Below, piece by piece: positions 9,233 through 15,358 of a DNA stretch of 39,164 nt (positions within the stretch are counted from its first letter, which is position 1; the number at the start of each line of letters is the position of its first letter). This DNA comes from Bacillota bacterium. GTDB taxonomy: Bacteria; Bacillota; Bacilli; Bacillales_A; Planococcaceae. The translations under genes and the position numbers were made by a program. Under the pieces are notes generated by a model. That model ran no database searches, was not told the DNA's origin, and saw only the letters and a program-made list of their open reading frames with translations. The stretch spans positions 1 through 39,164 of the forward strand of contig JAEXYZ010000010.1 of assembly GCA_023405135.1 (NCBI GenBank). Direction: 5' to 3'.

Positions 9233-9710
9233 TCATTTGCTCTAATGCATCGTTAATTGTATCTGCAATTTCCTGTTCTACACTTCTTGCTTCTACTGGA
9301 TCGACATAACTACTAATAACATTTCCCAACTTTCGCGATAAAGAGGTAACAGATTTCTTAAACACTAAGAAAAATCTGCTTAATTCTGCTTCAGCAAAAT
9401 CGCGTTCAACGTATTTACCTTCAGCTAAGTCATTCTTCATTCGAGTAAGTTCTGTTTGTTGTTTCTTGTATTCTACTTCCCACTCTAATTTTTCTTGTTG
9501 AAGGTTTCTTCCCTTCTTAGTAGACACATCTTCACTAGAAATTTGACCACGCCATTTTAAAACTTCTTTTATATCCCACCAGCCACGGCTATGTTGTGGA
9601 CAACCAGAGCGTTTCCAATTTGTTAAAGTCTTATCGGTTACTTCAAGTAAGTCGCACAGTCGGGAAGTGGATATCAGTACTGTGCCATCTACCTCACGAA
9701 TACCATCCAT
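9186..9710 (-). CDS. terS: Terminase small subunit, Nu1-like
   Basis: A DNA-recognition subunit of about 174 residues. The N-terminus carries a winged helix-turn-helix (ISTSRLCDLLEVTDKTLTNW, then a KRSGCPQHSRGWWD segment) as in lambda gpNu1, followed by a coiled-coil-like charged region (KLEWEVEYKKQQTELTRMKN) and a short C-terminal part that contacts TerL. An in-frame TTG lies two codons upstream at 9716, but ATG 9710 has the better spacing from GGGGG. The gene starts about 57 bases downstream of the GC-rich cos-like segment, as in lambda. Confidence 0.85.
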   Translation of the reverse strand: MDGIREVDGTVLISTSRLCDLLEVTDKTLTNWKRSGCPQHSRGWWDIKEVLKWRGQISSEDVSTKKGRNLQQEKLEWEVEYKKQQTELTRMKNDLAEGKYVERDFAEAELSRFFLVFKKSVTSLSRKLGNVISSYVDPVEARSVEQEIADTINDALEQMSVDGVYSAKKSKRKK

Positions 9711-9766
9711 TTCCAAACCCCCAAACCGTAATTCCGTAGTAAAAATTTTTTTTTAAATTTAGCCAA

Positions 9767-9821
9767 TCCGTGGGCGTCGCTAGCCCCGTATAGCCCCTCC
9801 CCCTCGGGAAGGACCCACGGA
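9767..9821. other. Candidate cos site / terminase recognition region
   Basis: A GC-rich island in AT-rich surroundings, bounded by an 8-bp perfect inverted repeat TCCGTGGG (9767-9774) and CCCACGGA (9814-9821), with a CCCCTCCCCCTCGGG core between. It lies just upstream of the Nu1-type small terminase gene, where lambda carries cos. The family of the large subunit (GpA) is known to cut at cohesive-end sites. The exact nick positions cannot be seen. The stretch 9717-10089 holds this site and the leader described separately; no convincing gene is present in it. Confidence 0.55.
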
Positions 9822-9969
9822 CTTCCAAGGACGCTATCACACTTACAGCCACAAGAGTTTTAGTTGCATTTACTATGCTTGTAATTGCCACTTTCAATCA
9901 CACCCTTTTCACATATATTTGACGGTTGTAACACCAATATTCACTAACAAGTCATATTAACTATGTTGT

Positions 9970-10063
9970 GCCCTGTTCACTGATAGGGCTGAAAGCCTTG
10001 TGCCATAAGGATTCTAAAAATATTTTTCTTTCAACAGGGCGTTTTATTTTCACGCCCTGTTCA
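9970..10063. repeat. Three related 10-bp repeats forming alternative stems upstream of the late genes
   Basis: GCCCTGTTCA occurs twice on the + strand (9970-9979, 10054-10063). Between them is one near-inverted copy. The inverted copy and the right copy form a perfect 10-bp dyad (10033-10042 with 10052-10061, 9-base gap). The left copy could pair with the same central segment, and a smaller stem (CCCT/AGGG, 9971-9988) competes with it. There is no T-run directly after the dyad on either strand, so it is not a standard terminator. It starts 27 bases past the stop of the minimal recombinase gene. It may be a recombinase site or a regulatory leader for the late operon. Confidence 0.6.
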
Positions 10064-10089
10064 TGCGGAAAATAAAAGGGATTACGGTT

Positions 10090-10635
10090 TCATAATCCAG
10101 TCTTTGTCATATATAATTCGTCGATATAATCATCTTCAATTCCAATGTAAACCCTAGTGTAATCTGCTGTAGAATGGCGCATTATTTTACGTACCGCTTC
10201 AATGTCTTTTGTTTTCTGATATAGATCATAACCAAATGTCTTTCTCATACTGTGTGTACCAATAGCATTCAACCCCACTTCTTGGCCAGCCTTACGTAAT
10301 ATCTCATAAGCTGTGTTTCGATGTATTGGTTGGTTATCACCGTTTCTACTTTTGATTAAATACTCATTATTCGGCTTTCCCTTGATATATTTATCCAAAG
10401 CAATTCGTAATTTAGGATTGATTGATATAGTTCTTATTTTTCCTGTTTTTTGTTCTAAGACCATCATTTTTGGACCTTTTACATCACGAACTCGCAATGG
10501 TAATATGTCCGATATTCTCAATGCTGTATTAATGCCTATCATAAAAAGAATGTAATTTCGTTCACTTTGTTTTCTTAAAATCTGTTTCATTTCTTTTATC
10601 TTTTGTTTATCGCGAATTGGCATTACATAATTCAT
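10090..10635 (-). CDS. Minimal tyrosine recombinase (catalytic domain only)
   Basis: A 181-residue XerC/D-type recombinase without the usual N-terminal core-binding domain. The catalytic set is complete: R40 (NTALRISDILPLR), K63 (QKTGKIRTI), H128-x-x-R131 (THSMRKTFG), H154 (MRHST) and nucleophile Y163 (DYTRVYIG). The open frame extends 15 codons upstream, but AAAGAGGTGATTGTA directly before ATG 10635 fixes the start, 14 bases after the end of the sigma-like gene. Similar small recombinases follow ArpU/sigma-like regulators in many Bacillus-type prophages, just before the packaging genes. Its target is unknown; it is separate from the prophage integrase at 21160. A role in dimer or concatemer processing is inference. 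Confidence 0.85.
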   Translation of the reverse strand: MNYVMPIRDKQKIKEMKQILRKQSERNYILFMIGINTALRISDILPLRVRDVKGPKMMVLEQKTGKIRTISINPKLRIALDKYIKGKPNNEYLIKSRNGDNQPIHRNTAYEILRKAGQEVGLNAIGTHSMRKTFGYDLYQKTKDIEAVRKIMRHSTADYTRVYIGIEDDYIDELYMTKTGL

Positions 10636-10648
10636 TACAATCACCTCT

Positions 10649-11425
10649 TTATGCTTCATTGATAAGTACCACCGATACATCTACATAATTACAACCTAGC
10701 AGACTATATTTTTCTTCTAGTTCTTTTATTGCTTCCGTCATCGCTTCGTTTTTATCGAAAGCTTTCACGTCTACTGTAGGTTTTGCTGTGATATGCCCAA
10801 CCCCATCATTTGCACTCACATCACAATGACAAATAAAAGTCTTTTTTTCATTTCCCTTATTTTCTTTTGATGACAGTAATATTTCTTTGAATTTTTCTCT
10901 ACATTTGTTTTTTGTGCGTTGTATTTTCATATGACTTACACCAAGCATTTCACCAATCTCCCTAACAGATCTCCCTTGCTCACTTAGTAAAACCACTTGC
11001 ATTTCGAATTCATCTAGTACTTTTTTTGCTTGACGAATAGCATATAACTTTTCTTTTGAAAGAGAATCTTCAAATTCAATCCTTTTTTGCTCCTGCATTT
11101 CTTCTATGCTGCAGTACGATTCTTCAACAAACTCGAAGTCTCCATTTGTTTGCTTATTCTCCACATATCTTTCAATTATTGTTGGATCATATGGACGCAT
11201 AACATAATAAGCATCATTTCGTTGAATTCCCCGATAATGTGCATCAGGTTGAAAACCTTTTTCTAACCATGCAATTACAAAACGTAAATCGGTTTCAGCT
11301 GTTTTTAATAATCCATATAATTCTTGTGGATCAGCGTAATTGAAAGCACCGCCATGTTCTATATTTCGCATTTCTTCACGTGTTCTTTTTAATGTTTTTT
11401 TGTATTCATGCAGTAATTCTTTCAA
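10649..11425 (-). CDS. Sigma-70 region 4-like late gene regulator
   Basis: A 258-residue protein. Residues about 139-178 (EFEMQVVLLSEQGRSVREIG, then EMLGVSHMKIQRTKNK) form a sigma region 4-type helix-turn-helix that would read -35-like DNA. The N-terminal 120 residues are helical and charged and end with an IEEMQEQKRIEFEDSLS segment. The last 60 residues (from KKTFICHCDVS) are a separate beta-alpha region not usual in the family. Such proteins (ArpU or Xpf-like) switch on late transcription in Gram-positive phages. The start is TTG 11425 after AGGTGG. It lies just before the recombinase and late module, which fits that job. Confidence 0.75.
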   Translation of the reverse strand: MKELLHEYKKTLKRTREEMRNIEHGGAFNYADPQELYGLLKTAETDLRFVIAWLEKGFQPDAHYRGIQRNDAYYVMRPYDPTIIERYVENKQTNGDFEFVEESYCSIEEMQEQKRIEFEDSLSKEKLYAIRQAKKVLDEFEMQVVLLSEQGRSVREIGEMLGVSHMKIQRTKNKCREKFKEILLSSKENKGNEKKTFICHCDVSANDGVGHITAKPTVDVKAFDKNEAMTEAIKELEEKYSLLGCNYVDVSVVLINEA

Positions 11426-11438
11426 AACGCTGCACCAC

Positions 11439-11720
11439 CTATCTAATAATTTTTCTAATCATATTTCTTGGTTTATTACATAAAACTTGGTGTTGAATTT
11501 TTGGTCTTGTGAAATCTAATTTGTAAATGGCTTTTCGTTTTTTTAGCGCATCATAGTACGCTGACCAATCGAATTCTTCAAGTCGTTCAAATATTAATTT
11601 TGCATGTTGAAATATTTTCTGAATGGCTGTTGCTAATTCTTTTGCTAATACACCCATGGCATTTGCAAAATCGAGGAAGGCTTTTTGTAAATCTGTCTTT
11701 TCAAAAACAAAATCTTGCAT
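11439..11720 (-). CDS. Unknown early/middle phage protein (93 aa)
   Basis: I do not recognise this protein. The first 60 residues are strongly helical (LQKAFLDFANAMGVLAKELA) and the C-terminus is basic (NKPRNMIRKIIR). ATG 11720 is preceded by AAGGGGGAATTAGT, a strong ribosome site. It lies between a 64-residue putative DNA-binding protein and the sigma-like regulator, in tight spacing on the same strand, so it probably belongs to the same transcript downstream of the internal terminator. Confidence 0.65.
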   Translation of the reverse strand: MQDFVFEKTDLQKAFLDFANAMGVLAKELATAIQKIFQHAKLIFERLEEFDWSAYYDALKKRKAIYKLDFTRPKIQHQVLCNKPRNMIRKIIR

Positions 11721-11741
11721 ACTAATTCCCCCTTCTGAAAA

Positions 11742-11936
11742 TTATTTTCTTTGGAATGAGCCTTTAACTCGTTTGTATTTATCACGTCTTACCCCCATCA
11801 ATTCTTCGATTTCACGGGTACTCATTTTAGGCTTAGCCATAACTTTTTTTAGTTCGGAAGGATGAAGTCTTCTTGACCCCTCCTTTTTTACTGGAAATAA
11901 ACCTTTTTTCATTAACTCAGTTTTTAATGTGCGCAT
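11742..11936 (-). CDS. Small basic phage protein, possible DNA-binding
   Basis: A 64-residue, lysine- and arginine-rich protein. The segment KPKMSTREIEELMGVRRDKY has the spacing of a helix-turn-helix, so DNA binding is plausible but not proven. AGGAGTGGAAACAGA precedes ATG 11936. It is the first gene after the intrinsic terminator at 11958-12008 and the intervening bases leave no room for a full promoter, so its expression should depend on read-through. Confidence 0.65.
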   Translation of the reverse strand: MRTLKTELMKKGLFPVKKEGSRRLHPSELKKVMAKPKMSTREIEELMGVRRDKYKRVKGSFQRK

Positions 11937-11957
11937 TCTGTTTCCACTCCTTGAATA

Positions 11958-12008
11958 ATAAAAAAGACACTAATGGTAAGGCATACTAAGCCAGACCAAT
12001 TAGTGTCT
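11958..12008 (-). terminator. Intrinsic terminator within the early lytic operon
   Basis: Read on the - strand, a 10-bp perfect stem (AGACACTAAT with ATTAGTGTCT, 11999-12008 with 11965-11974) is extended by further TGG/CCA and GGC/GCC pairs and is followed at once by six T residues. It lies about 25 bases after the stop of the 57-aa gene and just before the ribosome site of the 64-aa gene. It would separate the early small-gene cluster from the middle/late regulatory genes unless read through. Confidence 0.8.
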
Positions 12009-12033
12009 CCGGTATTTTCCGTAAAGACGTTAT

Positions 12034-12207
12034 TTAGCTATTACTCTTTTTAACTCTGCGTTTATGACTCTCACTAACCTCGAACACTGAACCATGCTGC
12101 CATTGAATGATGTCTTGTCCGTATTGCTTAGGTTGCAATGTATCTACAACTTCTCCATTTTGAATAATATAAACGCCATCTTTTAGATCAATTTTTGTAC
12201 TGGCCAC
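12034..12207 (-). CDS. Unknown small phage protein (57 aa)
   Basis: A 57-residue protein beginning MASTKIDLKDGVYIIQNGEV and ending in a basic tail (SHKRRVKKSNS). The start is GTG 12207: AAAGGAGG lies 7 bases upstream, whereas an ATG two codons earlier directly touches the ribosome site. The predicted fold is a small beta structure (VYIIQNGEVVDTL). No family is recognised. It is the last gene before the internal terminator. Confidence 0.6.
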   Translation of the reverse strand: MASTKIDLKDGVYIIQNGEVVDTLQPKQYGQDIIQWQHGSVFEVSESHKRRVKKSNS

Positions 12208-12249
12208 TAACATTCCTCCTTTGGAACTTGAATTAATAATGTTTGTTTT

Positions 12250-12411
12250 CTACTTTTTCTCAAGCAGTATACGTTGATAATCCCTAGCTAAAGTAAATGC
12301 TTGATTTTCAGTAAACCCTTGTTTTTTTAGTTCTTCTTTGTAATCCCATAAGACTGGCGATAAATCTCTTAACATCGCTTGCATTTGCTCTAATGCATGT
12401 AAAATACTCAC
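12250..12411 (-). CDS. Unknown small phage protein (53 aa)
   Basis: A 53-residue helical protein (SILHALEQMQAMLRDLSPVL, then WDYKEELKKQGFTENQAF). GTG 12411 follows AAGGAGGATAAGAT with good spacing; the ATG that overlaps it is followed at once by a stop in its own frame. The pattern KQGFTENQAFTLARDYQRIL resembles small helical proteins often found in Gram-positive phage early regions. No function can be assigned. Confidence 0.6.
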   Translation of the reverse strand: MSILHALEQMQAMLRDLSPVLWDYKEELKKQGFTENQAFTLARDYQRILLEKK

Positions 12412-12476
12412 ATCTTATCCTCCTTCGAATATTAATAAGGGTAGCTATAGATTACTTCAACAGCTTCTTTCATTTT

Positions 12477-12692
12477 TCACCCCAAAGCCGAACTAACGAA
12501 TGAATAACATTTTATCTTTGTTTTAAATCCCTCGTGAAAGTTATCATTTTCAACTTCATAGAACTTTTCAGTTTTTCTTATATTAAAAGTTTCTACCTTG
12601 ATTTCTTCATTTTCTTTTAATCTATCAATTAACTGGTAAACAGGATCATCGTCTAGTCCAATGACTTCATAAAGGTTCATTTGATGAATCAT
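12477..12692 (-). CDS. Unknown small phage protein (71 aa)
   Basis: A 71-residue protein with mixed acidic and basic residues (GLDDDPVYQLIDRLKENEEI; FYEVENDNFHEG). AAAAAAGGAGCTTAGCA before ATG 12692 is a clear ribosome site. It stands alone between the MazG-like gene and the 53-aa gene on the same strand. No motif or family is recognised. Confidence 0.6.
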   Translation of the reverse strand: MIHQMNLYEVIGLDDDPVYQLIDRLKENEEIKVETFNIRKTEKFYEVENDNFHEGFKTKIKCYSFVSSALG

Positions 12693-12758
12693 TGCTAAGC
12701 TCCTTTTTTAACGAATTATTCCTCTATACATGCAATCAATATCCAGCTACTTGTCTAA

Positions 12759-13064
12759 TCAACTCTTTAAATCAATTTCTTTGATAAATACTCCATTGAC
12801 TGTTTTACCTTTTCGATTTTTTATTTCATCATACGCACAATTTAAGCATTCGTATAAATCCATGTCATTTTGTTGAGCTAATATGATTAAAGTAACAACA
12901 ACATCACCAATCCCATCACGTAGAGCATTTTTATCGTTACGTGCTAATGCCGCTGCAACCTCACCGACTTCTTCTACAACTTTTAAAAACTGTTTGCTAG
13001 ATTCCGCTTTGTCTAATCCTTTATTAATTGACCATTCTTCGACTTTTGCTATTAATTCATCCAT
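12759..13064 (-). CDS. MazG-like nucleotide pyrophosphohydrolase
   Basis: A 101-residue helical protein with the metal-binding motifs of the MazG/dUTPase-like superfamily: EEVGE at 31-35 and D50-G-I-G-D54. Enzymes of this group hydrolyse (d)NTPs to monophosphates and pyrophosphate; phage versions may clean the nucleotide pool or lower the stringent-response alarmone. Single-domain length is normal for the MazG-like subgroup. TTGGAGGAATCAAA precedes ATG 13064. Substrate cannot be told from sequence. Confidence 0.82.
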   Translation of the reverse strand: MDELIAKVEEWSINKGLDKAESSKQFLKVVEEVGEVAAALARNDKNALRDGIGDVVVTLIILAQQNDMDLYECLNCAYDEIKNRKGKTVNGVFIKEIDLKS

Positions 13065-13118
13065 TTTGATTCCTCCAATTTTTAAACTTTCTTTGGCTCA
13101 ATGTTTTCGTAATGTGCA

Positions 13119-13322
13119 TTAAAGGTAGTCATAGAAATCGTGTTTACAGTCTCCGCAATAATGCAAGTTTTGATTTTCGTTAAATTCATTTATCTTAGTT
13201 AATTTGAAATCTTCTTTTTCTGTCGAAAACAACATTCTTGACTCAATCGCCTTGACTTCAATTGCTTCAATGTCATCTTCCTCTATTATTTTTTTACACT
13301 TATTGCAGATATAAGCTATCAT
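13119..13322 (-). CDS. Small zinc-ribbon protein
   Basis: A 67-residue protein with two cysteine pairs, C6-x-x-C9 (YICNKCKK) and C56-x-x-C59 (YCGDCKHD), separated by an acidic beta-rich middle (EEDDIEAIEVKAIE). This is the layout of a single zinc ribbon. Phage proteins of this type may bind nucleic acid or host proteins. The start ATG overlaps the stop of a possible 17-codon TTG-started frame upstream (ATGA). Function unknown. Confidence 0.65.
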   Translation of the reverse strand: MIAYICNKCKKIIEEDDIEAIEVKAIESRMLFSTEKEDFKLTKINEFNENQNLHYCGDCKHDFYDYL

Positions 13323-13482
13323 GATTCTTCACCTACATACACTTTCGGCATAGGTATCCATTTTTGAATCAATTTCGTGTTCTCCTTTCTCTAGTCGCTT
13401 AATTTTCGAAGTGTTCAATAGAGTTTTGGAATTTCACCTTTACCACTACTATTCTTCAAATATCACATAAATCTTAATTCAG

Positions 13483-13764
13483 TTAATACCAGTTTCCGTT
13501 TAAATCATAGTGATACCAATCTTTAGTTTTTTTGTAATACACTTTGAAGCATTTTTTTTTTACATCCCATCTTATTTTTTCGATATTATCCAAAGAATGC
13601 TGATTACGTTTTTCTTCTGATTCCCAGGATAAGTGATGACGTTTTTGTGTGTTGTAAAGTTTTTTTAAGACATACTCTTTTTCAGAATCATTTTTAAAAT
13701 GGATTGTAGTTAAAAATTCTTGCACAACAGGGTGAGATAAAAATTTTTCAAATGTAACAACCAT
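13483..13764 (-). CDS. Unknown phage protein (93 aa)
   Basis: A 93-residue protein rich in lysine, tyrosine and tryptophan. The N-terminal half is helical (FEKFLSHPVVQEFLTTIHF) and the C-terminal half looks like beta strands (KKCFKVYYKKTKDWYHYDLN). AAAGGAACTGCTAT before ATG 13764 supports the start. No family is recognised. It is flanked by other small genes of the early operon on the same strand. Confidence 0.6.
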   Translation of the reverse strand: MVVTFEKFLSHPVVQEFLTTIHFKNDSEKEYVLKKLYNTQKRHHLSWESEEKRNQHSLDNIEKIRWDVKKKCFKVYYKKTKDWYHYDLNGNWY

Positions 13765-13809
13765 ATAGCAGTTCCTTTCATTAATAATTTCAATGTAATG
13801 TGTAACAAA

Positions 13810-14061
13810 TTAATCTAATTCAAACTTTTTCCCATAGAGCAAAATGTTCGCCGCATCAACAAGAACCGCAACGTGCGGATTTTCAGATACTAACCAATCT
13901 TCACCACCAACGTATACTTTTGTATCTTTCGTGTACCAATCACATCCTGCATCATCAAAATACCCGCCGAAATACTCATCAATAACATGTTGCATAATCG
14001 CATACCCTAATTCCTTTTCATTGATTTCAATTTCAACTGTTTGTTTACCGGTAATTTTCAT
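13810..14061 (-). CDS. Unknown acidic phage protein (83 aa)
   Basis: An 83-residue, acidic, aromatic-rich protein (HVIDEYFGGYFDDAGCDWYT). AAGGAGGATTAATC before ATG 14061 is a strong ribosome site. Many phage early proteins that block host enzymes are small and acidic, but there is no direct evidence for that here. No family is recognised. Confidence 0.62.
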   Translation of the reverse strand: MKITGKQTVEIEINEKELGYAIMQHVIDEYFGGYFDDAGCDWYTKDTKVYVGGEDWLVSENPHVAVLVDAANILLYGKKFELD

Positions 14062-14094
14062 GATTAATCCTCCTTCGCATTATTGTTCAAATAA

Positions 14095-14283
14095 TCATCT
14101 TTGCTTCTTTAATTGTTTTCGCAGCTTCTCAATTTCACCTTTTAAGTATTCAACTTCGGCATTTTGACTTTTCCGTACCGAAAAATTTAGCGCCTGCAAT
14201 ATTTGATTCAACTTAGAGATTTTAATAGTGGATTGATTTTTCAAAGCAAATTCCAGCATTTCAACTGCTTTGTCATATTTCAT
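14095..14283 (-). CDS. Small coiled-coil phage protein (62 aa)
   Basis: A 62-residue protein of two likely helices. The C-terminal half (EVEYLKGEIEKLRKQLKKQR) has a heptad pattern of hydrophobic residues typical of a coiled coil, and the N-terminal half (AVEMLEFALKNQSTIKISKL) is also helical. AAAGGGGTATGG lies upstream of ATG 14283. It may be an oligomeric partner of another early protein; nothing more can be said. Confidence 0.6.
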   Translation of the reverse strand: MKYDKAVEMLEFALKNQSTIKISKLNQILQALNFSVRKSQNAEVEYLKGEIEKLRKQLKKQR

Positions 14284-14348
14284 TAAAATCCATACCCCTT
14301 TGACAATAATTTTTTACTTGGAACCCAGGCTTCTAAACTTAATCTTCC

Positions 14349-14591
14349 TCACGCAATATCCCGCCTATCCCAAATATCAATCACCTTGTACCCTTGAGCT
14401 AGTAATAACTTAAATTCTGGATGACCCATTGGTACAGTTGCCGTGACATTGCAGCCATCCTCATAACCGACCATTGTTGCGAATCTCTTAAACCTGTAAA
14501 AATCTTTTGATACACTGAATTTAATAGTTGTCGGTGCTTTTTTACGTTGTCTTGGAATATCAATAGGAATCCCATTTGCGTTTACTTGCAT
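14349..14591 (-). CDS. Unknown phage protein (80 aa)
   Basis: An 80-residue protein beginning MQVNANGIPIDIPRQRKKAP, followed by SVSKDFYRFKRFATMVGYE and a C-terminal QGYKVIDIWDRRD. A GTG at 14600 would give a longer form, but it abuts the ribosome site; GGGAGGG is correctly spaced from ATG 14591. The upstream 51-aa gene ends 2 bases before this ATG, which implies coupling. No family is recognised. Confidence 0.6.
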   Translation of the reverse strand: MQVNANGIPIDIPRQRKKAPTTIKFSVSKDFYRFKRFATMVGYEDGCNVTATVPMGHPEFKLLLAQGYKVIDIWDRRDIA

Positions 14592-14592
14592 G

Positions 14593-14748
14593 TCAAGCAC
14601 CCTCCCTTAACCTTGCGATAGCAAGTGCATGCTTTAATTCTTGATCAGATAATTCTTGCACTAGTACACCATTAACCTCAGTAATTTTTAATTCCTTAAG
14701 TTGCTCTATATAAAAACCACGTTTAAATTTCTGCAGTAAGCTTGTCAC
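14593..14748 (-). CDS. Small protein, possibly FbpA-like (51 aa)
   Basis: A 51-residue basic/helical protein (TSLLQKFKRGFYIEQLKELK, then ITEVNGVLVQELSDQELKHA). The layout, two helices joined by a turn with the motif V-x-E-L-S-x-x-E-L, resembles small Fur-regulated basic proteins of the FbpA type common in Bacillus genomes and phages; this is a loose likeness. GTG 14748 overlaps the end of the upstream gene and has GGAGAG 7 bases upstream. Confidence 0.55.
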   Translation of the reverse strand: MTSLLQKFKRGFYIEQLKELKITEVNGVLVQELSDQELKHALAIARLREGA

Positions 14749-14926
14749 CTTGCATCTCTCCTTGTGCTAAATAGTAGTCACAAGCCTCTTCGATGCTGTC
14801 AAATCCTTTGAAGTTTTGGAGCTTGTACATCCAGTTGGTATATGCCTCTTTGTACTGTTCATCACCGAATTTCTGGTAGTTGAAGGCATTTAGAGTTAGC
14901 ATGTCTATGATGAAGTCTTCGGTCAT
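14723..14926 (-). CDS. Unknown phage protein (67 aa)
   Basis: A 67-residue acidic helical protein rich in tyrosine and asparagine (LNAFNYQKFGDEQYKEAYTN). ATG 14926 overlaps the TGA of the upstream gene (ATGA) with GGAGATTCCTAT in front, so the two are translationally coupled; its own 3' end overlaps the 51-aa gene. No family is recognised. Confidence 0.62.
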   Translation of the reverse strand: MTEDFIIDMLTLNAFNYQKFGDEQYKEAYTNWMYKLQNFKGFDSIEEACDYYLAQGEMQGDKLTAEI

Positions 14927-15336
14927 ATAGGAATCTCCAACCCTTTACGAGCGATTTTGTTAATCTTTTCGTAAGTTGAATTGAAATCAGTTAAACTTTT
15001 TGTAATTTCTACAATTTCATGTAGTGCTGCATGTCGTCGTTCATTTTGCATATTGACTATTTCTTCATTTGCTTCTTTCAACGCTGCTTGAATTTCAGCA
15101 TGGGTAAATTCGCTTGTTCCATCGCCCCAGTGTCCATGCTTTTCTAGTACACTAATTACTTCATCAACAAAAGGCTCATCCATATTTAAAATAATGTATC
15201 GATGATCCGTTGGTCTCTTATCCAAAGAACGTCCTTGATTGATTTTGCATAAAACTTCTGATAAAGCGTTGTATTCCTGTGAGTTAAGATACTTAGTTAA
15301 GTCGTCTTTTTTTATGACAATGTGTGACATTTTCAT
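14923..15336 (-). CDS. Unknown phage early protein (137 aa)
   Basis: A protein of about 137 residues. The open frame extends 11 codons upstream, but AGAGGTGA is correctly spaced before ATG 15336 (MKMSHIVIKKDDLTKYLNSQ). The N-terminal half is mixed alpha/beta with RYIILNMDEPFVDEVISVL; the C-terminal half is a long helix (AEIQAALKEANEEIVNMQNE) that may form a coiled coil. It follows the helicase loader gene by 22 bases. No family is recognised; it could be an accessory replication protein by position. Confidence 0.65.
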   Translation of the reverse strand: MKMSHIVIKKDDLTKYLNSQEYNALSEVLCKINQGRSLDKRPTDHRYIILNMDEPFVDEVISVLEKHGHWGDGTSEFTHAEIQAALKEANEEIVNMQNERRHAALHEIVEITKSLTDFNSTYEKINKIARKGLEIPI

Positions 15337-15358
15337 TACCCATTCACCTCTTTGAAAT

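Noticed and set aside
9767..9821. tRNA-like acceptor stem
   Set aside because: The 8-bp pairing is there, but no D, anticodon or T arms can be formed.
9694..9897. Open frame of 67 codons on - across the cos-like site
   Set aside because: It overlaps TerS, has a TTG start without a good ribosome site, and its composition changes abruptly over the GC-rich cos segment.
10033..10061. Inverted repeat as a standard terminator
   Set aside because: No T-run follows the stem on either strand; better viewed as a recombinase or regulatory site.
12432..12473. 13-codon ATG frame after the 71-aa gene
   Set aside because: Too short and without any support apart from a nearby GGGGTG.
13319..13372. 17-codon TTG-started frame with AAAGGAGAAC upstream of the zinc-ribbon gene
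   Set aside because: The ribosome site is good and its stop overlaps the next ATG, but the peptide is too short to support; it may only serve translational coupling.
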